Source: Dehalococcoides mccartyi (GTDB lineage: Bacteria; Chloroflexota; Dehalococcoidia; UBA2979). From it: 6,212 nt of DNA. The stretch covers positions 1-6,212 of the forward strand of contig CAMDAY010000129.1 in assembly GCA_945888895.1 (NCBI GenBank). Direction: 5' to 3'. Shown in pieces: positions 1-5,079 of the stretch; the stretch's first letter is position 1, and every line of letters starts with the position of its first letter. A program made the translations under genes and the position numbers. The notes below the pieces were generated by a model that had not been told where the DNA came from, did not search any database, and saw only the letters and a program-made list of their open reading frames with translations.

Positions 1-81
1 GGACTGGCTCAGGCGGCCTGATGCCAGGGCTTTGCGCGCAGCGGCAACATCTGGATTCTGGCCATGACGTGGACGGCTCAC
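1..81 (-). CDS. N-terminal fragment of an unidentified protein, cut by the left window edge
   Basis: The minus strand shows a strong Shine-Dalgarno AGGAGG (plus-strand cctcct at 89-94), then seven bases, then a GTG codon at 81. From there 27 codons stay open to the window edge. The fragment begins with Ser-Arg-Pro-Arg-His-Gly and continues into a helix-like, Ala/Arg/Leu-rich stretch. The ATG inside the spacer is followed at once by TAA, so it cannot be the start. The ATG at 66-64 opens a frame that stops within 20 codons. No family can be named from so short a piece. Gene start seen: moderately sure. Function: unknown. Confidence 0.5.
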   Translation of the reverse strand, partial: MSRPRHGQNPDVAAARKALASGRLSQS

Positions 82-106
82 TTACATACCTCCTGCCGAA
101 TCGTAG

Positions 107-123
107 CCCCGCCACGGGCGGGG
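107..123. repeat. GC-rich hairpin upstream of the left-edge gene
   Basis: The inverted repeat has CCCCGCC and GGCGGGG arms around a three-base loop (plus strand ACG). It lies about 25 bp upstream of the GTG start at 81, in an intergenic stretch (82-290) where I see no gene. Neither flank has a T-tract, so it is not a standard intrinsic terminator. It may be a leader structure or simply a result of high GC. Confidence 0.3.
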
Positions 124-290
124 GGAGGCCCGAGTCTGCCCCCCGGGCACGCTCGCTGGCCAAGGCACGTGGCGACAGCTGATCGCAGCCTTCGTGTCGG
201 CTTGGGGCGTGCAAGGTCGCCCTGGGTGTCGGAGGACCGTGAGCGCACATCCTCCGGGCGGGGAAGGCTCGGCGCGGGCTCGCGGGCGTG

Positions 291-311
291 AAAAAGCCGC
301 CCGAAGGCGGC
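291..311 (-). terminator. Intrinsic terminator of tRNA-Asp
   Basis: Read on the minus strand, a six-base-pair stem GCCGCC / GGCGGC closes a UUCG tetraloop with a C-G closing pair, an exceptionally stable loop type. Five T residues follow (plus-strand aaaaa at 291-295). It begins 16 bases after the CCA end of the tRNA, as expected for the end of a single-tRNA transcript. Confidence 0.88.
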
Positions 312-327
312 AGATTCGAGACGGTTA

Positions 328-404
328 TGGCGACCCTGATCGGATTCGAACCGACGGTCTCCACCGTGACAGGGTGGCGTGTTAGGCCGCTACACTACAG
401 GGCC
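328..404 (-). tRNA. tRNA-Asp(GTC)
   Basis: The minus strand folds into a full cloverleaf. The acceptor stem is GGCCCTG with CAGGGTC, including one G-U pair at 2-71. The D stem is GTGT/ACAC, the anticodon stem CCACC/GGTGG, the variable loop AGACC, and the T stem GTCGG/CCGAT around TTCGAAT. The seven-base anticodon loop CTGTCAC places GTC at positions 34-36, which reads the aspartate codons GAC and GAU. The discriminator base is G, as expected for aspartate, and CCA is encoded (328-330). A promoter lies just upstream and an intrinsic terminator just downstream, so this looks like a monocistronic tRNA gene. Confidence 0.97.
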
Positions 405-418
405 ACAACCGATGTCCT

Positions 419-447
419 ACGTTACTGGCGCCTCGGATGGCGGTCAA
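419..447 (-). promoter_or_regulatory. Sigma-70-type promoter of tRNA-Asp
   Basis: On the minus strand, a TTGACC -35 box (442-447) and a TAACGT -10 box (419-424) are separated by exactly 17 bases. The -10 ends 14 bases before the first tRNA base, so transcription would start about seven bases upstream of the mature 5' end. That leaves a short leader for RNase P. The -10 is only a half match, but spacing and position fit well. Confidence 0.65.
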
Positions 448-525
448 TGAGGTGCGGGCCGTTCGAGGCGATCAGCCTGCCTCGCACGTCGTTGGTGGCA
501 CGTCTACACTGGGCTCGGAGGAACC

Positions 526-768
526 ATGCCGATTTCGCCGCGCCGCCGCCTCACCCGATCGATCCCGCCGCGCCCCACGTACGAGGGTGCGCCCGGCGCC
601 GAGATCCCCTCCACGAGCCTGCGCCCGAACGCGGAGGCCCGCCGCGTGGCCGAGAACTCGCTGCGCCACGCGCCGTACCTCGCGGCGGAGCTCAAGCGCA
701 TCGCCGGCATCACCGTGGTCTGCCTCGGCATGCTCGGCGTGCTCGCAGCGATCGACCAGTTCCGCTAG
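526..768 (+). CDS. Small protein with one C-terminal membrane helix, function unknown
   Basis: The protein has 80 residues and is not a family I can name. The start is well supported: GGAGGAA (517-523) lies just before the ATG. Residues 1-35 are Arg- and Pro-rich and probably disordered. Residues 36-58 form an amphipathic, charged helix. Residues 60-75 (GITVVCLGMLGVLAAI) form one hydrophobic helix, and only five residues (DQFR end) follow it. This is the layout of a tail-anchored or single-pass inner-membrane protein with the basic N-terminus in the cytoplasm. It diverges from the tRNA-Asp gene and converges with the zinc/membrane protein gene, so it appears to be transcribed alone. G/C is strongly preferred at third codon positions, as in the neighbours. 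That it is coding is likely; its role is unknown. Confidence 0.72.
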   Translation: MPISPRRRLTRSIPPRPTYEGAPGAEIPSTSLRPNAEARRVAENSLRHAPYLAAELKRIAGITVVCLGMLGVLAAIDQFR

Positions 769-801
769 CCCCTGACCTGAGTTCGGGCCTCGAGGCGCGC
801 G

Positions 802-1332
802 CTAGCGCAGGCGCTGGCTCGCAACGCTGATCGCGACCGCCATCAGTGCGAAGCCGGTGAAGTCCCGCAGCGCCCACTCCAGCGGCACGCCCGAGACGAC
901 GAGGCGCGTCAGCCACACGAGCACCACGCCACCAGCCGCGACCATCTGGATCTGGCGACCCCGCTTGCGACTGGTCGTCACGTCCAACAACGCCGCTATA
1001 GCGGCGCCCACGCCGTAGCCCGCCGCTCCGCCGATCAGCAGGGAGAACAGCCCGATGCGCGGCGAAGGCGACAAAACGATGCCGTACAGCCCGCCGACCG
1101 CGAGCCCAACGACCACCACGGTGGCGACCGCGCGCGCGTAGTCCAGCGGGCCAAGGATGTACATCTTCGGGCGCCCGATCGCCGCGCAGTCCGGGCAGCG
1201 CGTGCCGGCGGGAGTGTAGACCAGGCACTTCGGGCAGATCGGCGTCTCGCAGCGACCACAGGCGAGGCCGGTCTCCACGTCGGGGTGGCGGGCGCACCTG
1301 GTGGCGGGCGGCGGCGTTGGCGCGGAGGACAT
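802..1332 (-). CDS. Zinc-finger (B-box-like) multi-pass membrane protein
   Basis: The 176-residue protein has an N-terminal zinc module and a membrane region. The metal ligands are evenly paired: C13/H16, C25/C28, C33/C36 and C46/C49, enough for two zinc ions in a cross-brace. This resembles B-box-type modules found at the N-terminus of bacterial rhomboid-like and other membrane proteins. Four hydrophobic segments follow, at about 66-86, 94-117, 127-147 and 153-173. There is no rhomboid GxSx serine motif, so protease activity is not supported. The ATG at 1332 is chosen because it leaves the first Cys-His pair intact and lies 22 bp after the rny stop; its Shine-Dalgarno is weak. The frame stays open upstream, but that part overlaps rny out of frame and has non-native composition. 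It is probably co-transcribed with rny. The exact function is unknown; binding of a partner protein by the zinc module at the membrane is a guess. Confidence 0.82.
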   Translation of the reverse strand: MSSAPTPPPATRCARHPDVETGLACGRCETPICPKCLVYTPAGTRCPDCAAIGRPKMYILGPLDYARAVATVVVVGLAVGGLYGIVLSPSPRIGLFSLLIGGAAGYGVGAAIAALLDVTTSRKRGRQIQMVAAGGVVLVWLTRLVVSGVPLEWALRDFTGFALMAVAISVASQRLR

Positions 1333-1354
1333 CGAGGTTGCCCGGGTGCCTGCG

Positions 1355-2887
1355 CTAGTGGGCCACCGCGGACGCACGCGTCTCGCGGACCACGGTGACG
1401 CGGATCTCGCCGGGGTACTGCAACGTCTCTTCGATGCGCTTCGAGACGTCACGTGCGAGGCGGCTGGCGCCGAGGTCGTCGATCTGCTCGGGGCGCACCA
1501 CGATGCGCACCTCGCGACCGGCCTGGACCGCGAAGGCCTGCTCCACACCCTCGAACGAGTTGGCGATCGCCTCAAGCGATTCCAGGCGGCGCACGTACTC
1601 ATCCGCGGACTCGCGGCGCGCACCGGGACGGCTGCCGGAGATCGCGTCCGCGACGATCACAATGAACGCCTCGGTCGTCTCCGGGCGCACCTCTTCGTGG
1701 TGGGCTTCGATGCAATGCACCACCTCACGCGAGACGCCGAAGCGCCGCGCGATGTCCGCGCCGAGGCGCGCGTGGGTGCCCTCCATCTCGCGGTCGACCG
1801 CCTTGCCGAGGTCGTGCAACAGCCCGCCGAGGCGGCACACCTCGACGTTCGCGCCCAGCTCATGGGCGAGCGCGGTGGCGAGCCAGGAGGTCTCGATGCA
1901 GTGGCGGAGCTGGTTCTGGCCGTAGGAGGAGCGGAAGCGGAGCTTGCCCAACGTCTTCACGATCTCGGGGTGGAGGCTCGTAACCTCGGCGTCCACGAGC
2001 GCCTGGCGGCCGGCCGCCTCGATCATCTCGTCGACCTCGGAGCGTGCGCGCTCCACGGCGGCCTCGATGCGGGTCGGCTGGATGCGGCCGTCCTGGATGA
2101 GCCGGGTCAGGGCGACGCGGGCGATCTCTCGACGGACGGGGTCGAAGCCGGAGACGGTCACCGTCTCCGGTGTGTCGTCGATGATCAGGTCGCAGCCCGT
2201 CGCCGCCTCGAAGGCGCGGATGTTGCGACCTTCGCGGCCGATGATGCGGCCCTTTAGCTCGTCCGAGGCGATCGGCACGACCGTCACCGTCGTTTCCGCC
2301 GTGACATCGGAGGTGATGCGCTGCATGACGGTGGCCAGCACCTTGCGGGAGCGCGAATCGGCCTCTGACTTCGCGGAGGCCTCCATCACGCGGACGCGAC
2401 GAGCGGCCTCGTCTCGCAGTTCGTCGTCGAGCTCGCCGAGCAGCTGTTCGCGTGCCTCGGCAGAGGTCATGGCCGCGACCTGCTCGAGGTCGGTGCGGAT
2501 GCGGGCGCGGAACTCTTCCGACTCTCGCTCGGTCTTGTCCAGGGTCGCGGTGCGGTCGCGCACAGCCTGCTCGCCACGCTCGAGGTTCTCGGCGCGTCGC
2601 TCGATCGCCGTCTCGCGCTGCTCGAGGCGGCGTTCGGTCGTCGCGAGTTCGCGGCGTTCCTCGCGAACCTGAGCCTCGGAGGCTTCGCGCCGTTCGATCG
2701 CGCGCTTCTCCGCGTCCATCTCAATCGTGCGCGCGCGGTTCTCTGCCTCTTCGCGGAGTTGCCGCACGTCCGCCTTGGCACGCTTGAGGAGGGAGTTCGC
2801 ATCCGATCGATTGAACATAACGACGAGGCCGGTCCCGAAGAGGAACCCAACGAGGCCGATCAACAGTGGCAGGACCGCAGCGTCCAT
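1355..2887 (-). CDS. rny: Ribonuclease Y (membrane-anchored mRNA-decay endonuclease)
   Basis: RNase Y starts bulk mRNA turnover by endonucleolytic cleavage at the inner face of the membrane. Counting from the ATG at 2887, the 510-residue protein shows the full family layout: a membrane helix (about 5-24), a long Glu/Arg-rich coiled coil (about 30-190), a KH RNA-binding domain with its GxxG loop GREG (217-220), and an HD domain with H329, the HD pair H358-D359 in LLHDLGKAVD, the AHH pair H396-H397, and D414 in VADA. The C-terminus carries the conserved VRETRA signature. Length is normal (about 520 in Bacillus). A GTG at 2890 immediately precedes the ATG; I prefer the ATG because GGAG (2895-2898) then has a seven-base spacer. 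It follows recX after 179 bp and probably leads an operon with the zinc/membrane protein. Identification is secure. Confidence 0.97.
   Translation of the reverse strand: MDAAVLPLLIGLVGFLFGTGLVVMFNRSDANSLLKRAKADVRQLREEAENRARTIEMDAEKRAIERREASEAQVREERRELATTERRLEQRETAIERRAENLERGEQAVRDRTATLDKTERESEEFRARIRTDLEQVAAMTSAEAREQLLGELDDELRDEAARRVRVMEASAKSEADSRSRKVLATVMQRITSDVTAETTVTVVPIASDELKGRIIGREGRNIRAFEAATGCDLIIDDTPETVTVSGFDPVRREIARVALTRLIQDGRIQPTRIEAAVERARSEVDEMIEAAGRQALVDAEVTSLHPEIVKTLGKLRFRSSYGQNQLRHCIETSWLATALAHELGANVEVCRLGGLLHDLGKAVDREMEGTHARLGADIARRFGVSREVVHCIEAHHEEVRPETTEAFIVIVADAISGSRPGARRESADEYVRRLESLEAIANSFEGVEQAFAVQAGREVRIVVRPEQIDDLGASRLARDVSKRIEETLQYPGEIRVTVVRETRASAVAH
2148..2170. repeat. 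Perfect inverted repeat inside rny (11-bp arms, 1-base centre)
   Basis: CCGGAGACGGT, one central base, and ACCGTCTCCGG form a 23-bp perfect palindrome within the KH-domain coding region, around residues 240-247 (PETVTVSG). The repeated Thr-Val codons account for part of the symmetry. It could be a chance product of GC-rich coding sequence, an mRNA hairpin or a protein-binding site. Confidence 0.75.
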
Positions 2888-2911
2888 CACGGAGCTCCGA
2901 TTCGAGATCGG
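2888..2911 (-). promoter_or_regulatory. Ribosome binding site of rny, partly within a small hairpin
   Basis: On the mRNA strand the Shine-Dalgarno GGAG (2895-2898) stands seven bases before the ATG. CCGAT (2907-2911) can pair with ATCGG (2897-2901) across a five-base loop, covering the first two G residues of the Shine-Dalgarno. GGAGCTCC (2891-2898) is itself palindromic. The Shine-Dalgarno supports the ATG start; a regulatory role for the hairpin is only inferred. Confidence 0.45.
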
Positions 2912-2999
2912 CCCCGCGCCGCGGTGGGTCGCGTCGCGATCGGCCGGAGATTCAATTTTGACGGCTCACCTGCGCATAACACGTCGGCTACCTGACTCG

Positions 3000-3008
3000 A
3001 TGGTAGCA
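3000..3008 (-). promoter_or_regulatory. Possible extended -10 promoter for rny
   Basis: Read on the minus strand, TGCTACCAT matches the extended -10 pattern TGnTAnnAT. It lies in the 179-bp gap between recX and rny. I see no -35 box at 17 bases, which extended -10 promoters can do without. Transcription would start near 2993, giving a leader of about 105 bases. It would allow rny to be expressed independently of the SOS-controlled recA promoter. Confidence 0.4.
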
Positions 3009-3015
3009 CGAATGT

Positions 3016-3033
3016 CCCGCGCCCCCGCGCGGG
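3016..3033 (-). terminator. GC-only hairpin after recX, weak terminator candidate
   Basis: CCCGCG and CGCGGG arms enclose a six-base loop, 33-50 bp beyond the recX stop and just before the possible rny promoter. Position suits a recX terminator, but the sequence after it on the minus strand (ACATTCGTGC) has no T-tract. It may only pause polymerase or protect the 3' end. Confidence 0.28.
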
Positions 3034-3066
3034 CGTGCCCTTCCGGAACCCGCGTGCCGTACCTGA

Positions 3067-3696
3067 TTACGCCTGTGTGGCGAGCACGGAGTCCATCGCG
3101 CGGCGACAGATGTCATCGGCGAAGCCTCGACGTCGCAGGAAGTCGTAGAGCCGGCGCTTGCGACGCTCGTCGTCCTCGATCGCGCGGAGCGAGCGGACGC
3201 GCTTGGCAGCCGTCTCGATGGCGGCGGCGAGCTCGTCGCGGGACTCGAGGGCCTCCGCGACCACCTCGTCCTTCACGCCCCGCGCGCGAAGCTCGCTGCG
3301 GAGGAGGGACTTACCGCGGGTCTGCGCGCGCTGTCCCGCAACATAACGGTCTGACCACGCGCGGTCGTCCAGGTACCCGAGTTCGTGGAGCCGCGCGAGC
3401 GCCCGGTCGATGTCGCCCGGCTCAAAGTCGTCACCGAGGGCATCCCGCAGGTCGCGCTCGGTTCGCGGCTTCCTCGACAGCAACTCCAGGCCCCGGCGGG
3501 TCGCCAGCAGCAGGGCGCCGTCGGCGCGGATCTCCTGCCAGGCGGAGGCAGTGAGCTCGGTGCCCTCGTAGAGGCGGTGCAGGATGACCGCCTCGATCGG
3601 CATGAGAGAGGTCTGGCCATCGTCGTCCTCCTCCGCGGTCACGGTGACGGCAACGACGCCCTTCCCCTTCTTCTCGGTGGCGGTGACCGTGGGCAA
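3067..3696 (-). CDS. recX: RecX regulatory protein
   Basis: RecX binds RecA filaments and limits their growth and activity. Read from the TTG at 3696, the protein has 209 residues and the helical three-helix repeats of the family. The first is SRKPRTERDLRDAL with the following ALARLHELGYLDDRAWSDRYV (about 74-119). The second is RGKSLLRSELRARGV with EVVAEAL (about 127-150). A C-terminal repeat contains RLYDFLRRRGFADDICRRAM (about 182-201). Residues 1-20 (PTVTATEKKGKG) match the usual start of related RecX proteins. The frame is open further upstream, to a GTG at 3714 and into the recA end. The TTG is preferred because GGGAG lies six bases before it, while the GTG is preceded only by a hairpin. 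It lies downstream of recA, as in many bacteria, and is expected to be co-transcribed and SOS-induced. Confidence 0.9.
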   Translation of the reverse strand: MPTVTATEKKGKGVVAVTVTAEEDDDGQTSLMPIEAVILHRLYEGTELTASAWQEIRADGALLLATRRGLELLSRKPRTERDLRDALGDDFEPGDIDRALARLHELGYLDDRAWSDRYVAGQRAQTRGKSLLRSELRARGVKDEVVAEALESRDELAAAIETAAKRVRSLRAIEDDERRKRRLYDFLRRRGFADDICRRAMDSVLATQA

Positions 3697-3702
3697 GATG
3701 CG

Positions 3703-3707
3703 CTCCC
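3703..3707 (-). promoter_or_regulatory. Ribosome binding site that decides the recX TTG start
   Basis: On the mRNA strand GGGAG is followed by the six-base spacer CGCATC and then TTG (3694-3696). The alternative GTG (3712-3714) has no Shine-Dalgarno, because the bases before it form the right arm of the recA/recX hairpin. Confidence 0.65.
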
Positions 3708-3715
3708 GGTTCACA

Positions 3716-3748
3716 CCATTCGAGGTGCGACCGGCGCACCTCGAATGG
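3716..3748. repeat. Long perfect hairpin between recA and recX
   Basis: CCATTCGAGGTGCG and its exact complement (14-bp arms) enclose a five-base loop. The hairpin fills most of the recA/recX gap and ends eight bases before the recX Shine-Dalgarno. No T-tract follows on the minus strand, so it is not a canonical terminator. In E. coli, a stem-loop between recA and recX reduces read-through into recX. A similar role here, in attenuation, processing or 3'-end protection of recA mRNA, is inferred. Confidence 0.85.
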
Positions 3749-3752
3749 CTCT

Positions 3753-3768
3753 CCCCGTGTCGACGGGG
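3753..3768. repeat. Second, shorter hairpin directly after the recA stop
   Basis: On the mRNA strand CCCCGT and ACGGGG pair across the four-base loop CGAC, starting one base after the recA TAA codon. Four bases (AGAG) separate it from the 14-bp hairpin, giving two tandem stem-loops in the recA/recX gap. Confidence 0.7.
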
Positions 3769-3769
3769 C

Positions 3770-4864
3770 TTAGGCGTCGATCGAGATCTCTTCGCGCACC
3801 GCGTCGGGGTCCTCGACCACCGCGGGGGTGTTGCCACCCATCTTGGCCTTCATCGCACCCATCGCGAGGCGGATGCGGTCCTCGACCTCAGCGCCCATCG
3901 TGTCCGCGTGCTCACGCAGGTAGGTGATGGCGTTCGTGCGGCCCTGTCCGATTCGCGTGTCGCCGTAGGAGTAGAACGCGCCGAGCTTCTTGACGATCTC
4001 GTGCTCCGCCGCCAGGTCGATGACATCGCCCCAGTGGTTGATGCCGTGCTGGTCTGCGGTGAACATGATGTCGAACTCGGCCTGCCGGAAGGGCGGGGCG
4101 ACCTTGTTCTTCACGACCTTGCAGCGCACGCGGTTGCCGATGAACGTCTGACCGTCCTTCAGCGACTCCACGCGGCGGATGTCGATGCGCACCGACGAGT
4201 AGAACTTGAGCGCGCGGCCACCGGGTGTCGTCTCCGGGCTGCCAAAGATCACGCCGATCTTCTCGCGGAGCTGGTTGATGAAGACCAGCGCGGTGTTGGT
4301 GCGGGAGACGGAGCTGGTGAGCTTGCGCATCGCCTGCGACATGAGGCGGGCCTGCAGACCGGGGAGCGAGTCGCCCATGTCACCCTCGATCTCCGCGCGC
4401 GGCACGAGGGCGGCGACGGAGTCGACGACGATGATGTCCACGGCGGCGGACCGCACGAGGGCTTCACAGATCTCGAGGGCCTGCTCGCCGGTGTCGGGCT
4501 GCGAGATCAGCAGCTCGTTGATGTTGATGCCACAGTTCGCGGCGTACTCCGGGTCGAGCGCGTGCTCGACGTCGATGTAGGCGGCGGTGCCACCGAGCTT
4601 CTGTGCCTCGGCGATGATGTGCTGCGCGAGCGTCGACTTGCCGGCGGACTCCGGGCCGTAGATCTCCGTGATGCGGCCACGAGGAATGCCGCCGACGCCG
4701 AGCGCGATGTCCAGCGACAGGGCGCCGGTGGGGATCGCGGAGATGTTCATGGCGGCGCTGGCATCGCCTAGGCGCATGATGGCGCCCTTGCCGAAGTCTT
4801 TCGTGATCTGGTCGAGCGCCTTGTTCAGCTCGTCGCTCTTGGAACCCTTCTTCTCGACCGCCAT
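3770..4864 (-). CDS. recA: RecA recombinase
   Basis: RecA forms ATP-dependent filaments on single-stranded DNA, pairs homologous strands and triggers LexA self-cleavage. The 364-residue protein has all key elements: Walker A GPESAGKST (70-78), catalytic Glu100 in YIDVEHALDP, Walker B around IIVVDS (144-149), loop L1 EIEGDMGDSLPG (158-169), Gln198 in FINQLREKIG, loop L2 through FGSPETTPGGRALKF, and the C-terminal FYSYGDTRIGQGR segment. The end is acidic (VVEDPDAVREEI), as in other RecA proteins. Small variants are AGKST for the common SGKTT and TTPGG for TTTGG. No intein is present. The ATG at 4864 is chosen because GGAGG lies five bases upstream and the following MAVEKK is typical; the open frame above it runs through the promoter. 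It is first in a recA-recX unit under SOS control. Confidence 0.99.
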   Translation of the reverse strand: MAVEKKGSKSDELNKALDQITKDFGKGAIMRLGDASAAMNISAIPTGALSLDIALGVGGIPRGRITEIYGPESAGKSTLAQHIIAEAQKLGGTAAYIDVEHALDPEYAANCGININELLISQPDTGEQALEICEALVRSAAVDIIVVDSVAALVPRAEIEGDMGDSLPGLQARLMSQAMRKLTSSVSRTNTALVFINQLREKIGVIFGSPETTPGGRALKFYSSVRIDIRRVESLKDGQTFIGNRVRCKVVKNKVAPPFRQAEFDIMFTADQHGINHWGDVIDLAAEHEIVKKLGAFYSYGDTRIGQGRTNAITYLREHADTMGAEVEDRIRLAMGAMKAKMGGNTPAVVEDPDAVREEISIDA

Positions 4865-4869
4865 GTCAG

Positions 4870-4874
4870 CCTCC
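4870..4874 (-). promoter_or_regulatory. Ribosome binding site of recA
   Basis: GGAGG on the mRNA strand stands five bases (CTGAC) before the ATG at 4864. It fixes the start and excludes the 26-residue N-terminal extension that would otherwise run back to 4942. Confidence 0.8.
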
Positions 4875-4913
4875 GGTACCTGCTCAGGTCGTAACCCCCG
4901 CCTGATGTTCGGA

Positions 4914-4942
4914 ACACTATAGAACGGACGTTCTGTCGTCAA
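4914..4942 (-). promoter_or_regulatory. recA promoter
   Basis: On the minus strand a TTGACG -35 box (4937-4942) is followed by TATAGT (4916-4921) after 15 bases, or by the overlapping TAGTGT (4914-4919) after 17. TATAGT is the better hexamer and TAGTGT the better spacing; the true -10 cannot be told from sequence. Transcription would start near 4907-4909, giving a leader of about 45 bases. The LexA box fills the spacer. Confidence 0.75.
4921..4934. promoter_or_regulatory. LexA (SOS) box of recA, Gram-positive type
   Basis: AGAAC GGAC GTTCT is an inverted repeat with five-base arms that contains the GAAC N4 GTTC core known for LexA/DinR of Bacillus-type bacteria and described for several other phyla. 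It sits between the -35 and -10 boxes of the recA promoter, where bound repressor would block RNA polymerase. This implies damage-inducible recA and, by read-through, recX. LexA itself is not in this window. Confidence 0.85.
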
Positions 4943-5067
4943 CCTTGGATCACGAGTTCGTGCGAAGAAATGTTCGAGGGAGCCGTCTGGCTGACCCGGG
5001 ATGTACTCCAGTGTAAGCGCCTGCGCATCTCCTTGATCAGGCGTCGCGCGAATCTCTGCGTGGCGCT

Positions 5068-5073
5068 CATACT
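5068..5073 (+). promoter_or_regulatory. Possible -10 box for leaderless transcription of the DUF167 gene
   Basis: CATACT matches four of six bases of TATAAT and ends exactly six bases before the ATG at 5080. Transcription would therefore begin at, or next to, the A of the start codon. The only Shine-Dalgarno-like bases, GAGG, directly touch the ATG and are too close to work. No convincing -35 box was found. Confidence 0.35.
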
Positions 5074-5079
5074 TCGAGG

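Noticed and set aside
769..801. GCCTCGAGGC and GCGCTAGCGC palindromes between convergent genes as a two-way terminator
   Set aside because: Both are short, lack usable loops and no T-tract follows on either strand.
288..830. 180-codon plus-strand frame across the tRNA
   Set aside because: It runs antisense through the tRNA-Asp cloverleaf and its terminator, then out of frame through the better-supported 80-residue gene at 526-768.
1333..1623. Extension of the zinc/membrane protein into the rny gene (273-residue version)
   Set aside because: The extra 97 residues are Arg/Ser/Pro-rich, overlap the rny HD/C-terminal coding region in another frame, and lie upstream of a normal zinc-module start.
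1301..2257. 318-codon plus-strand open frame opposite rny
   Set aside because: It is the antisense shadow of RNase Y, which has unmistakable KH and HD motifs. The plus-strand product is an Asp/Arg/Leu/Ala-rich sequence with no domain and no Shine-Dalgarno.
3584..4771. 395-codon plus-strand open frame opposite recA and recX
   Set aside because: Long antisense frames are expected in high-GC coding DNA. It spans two clearly coding genes and the hairpin gap, and has no recognisable domain.
4865..4942. N-terminal extension of RecA by 26 residues
   Set aside because: It would be encoded by the -35, LexA box, -10 and Shine-Dalgarno of recA. The typical RecA start MAVEKK follows a good ribosome site.
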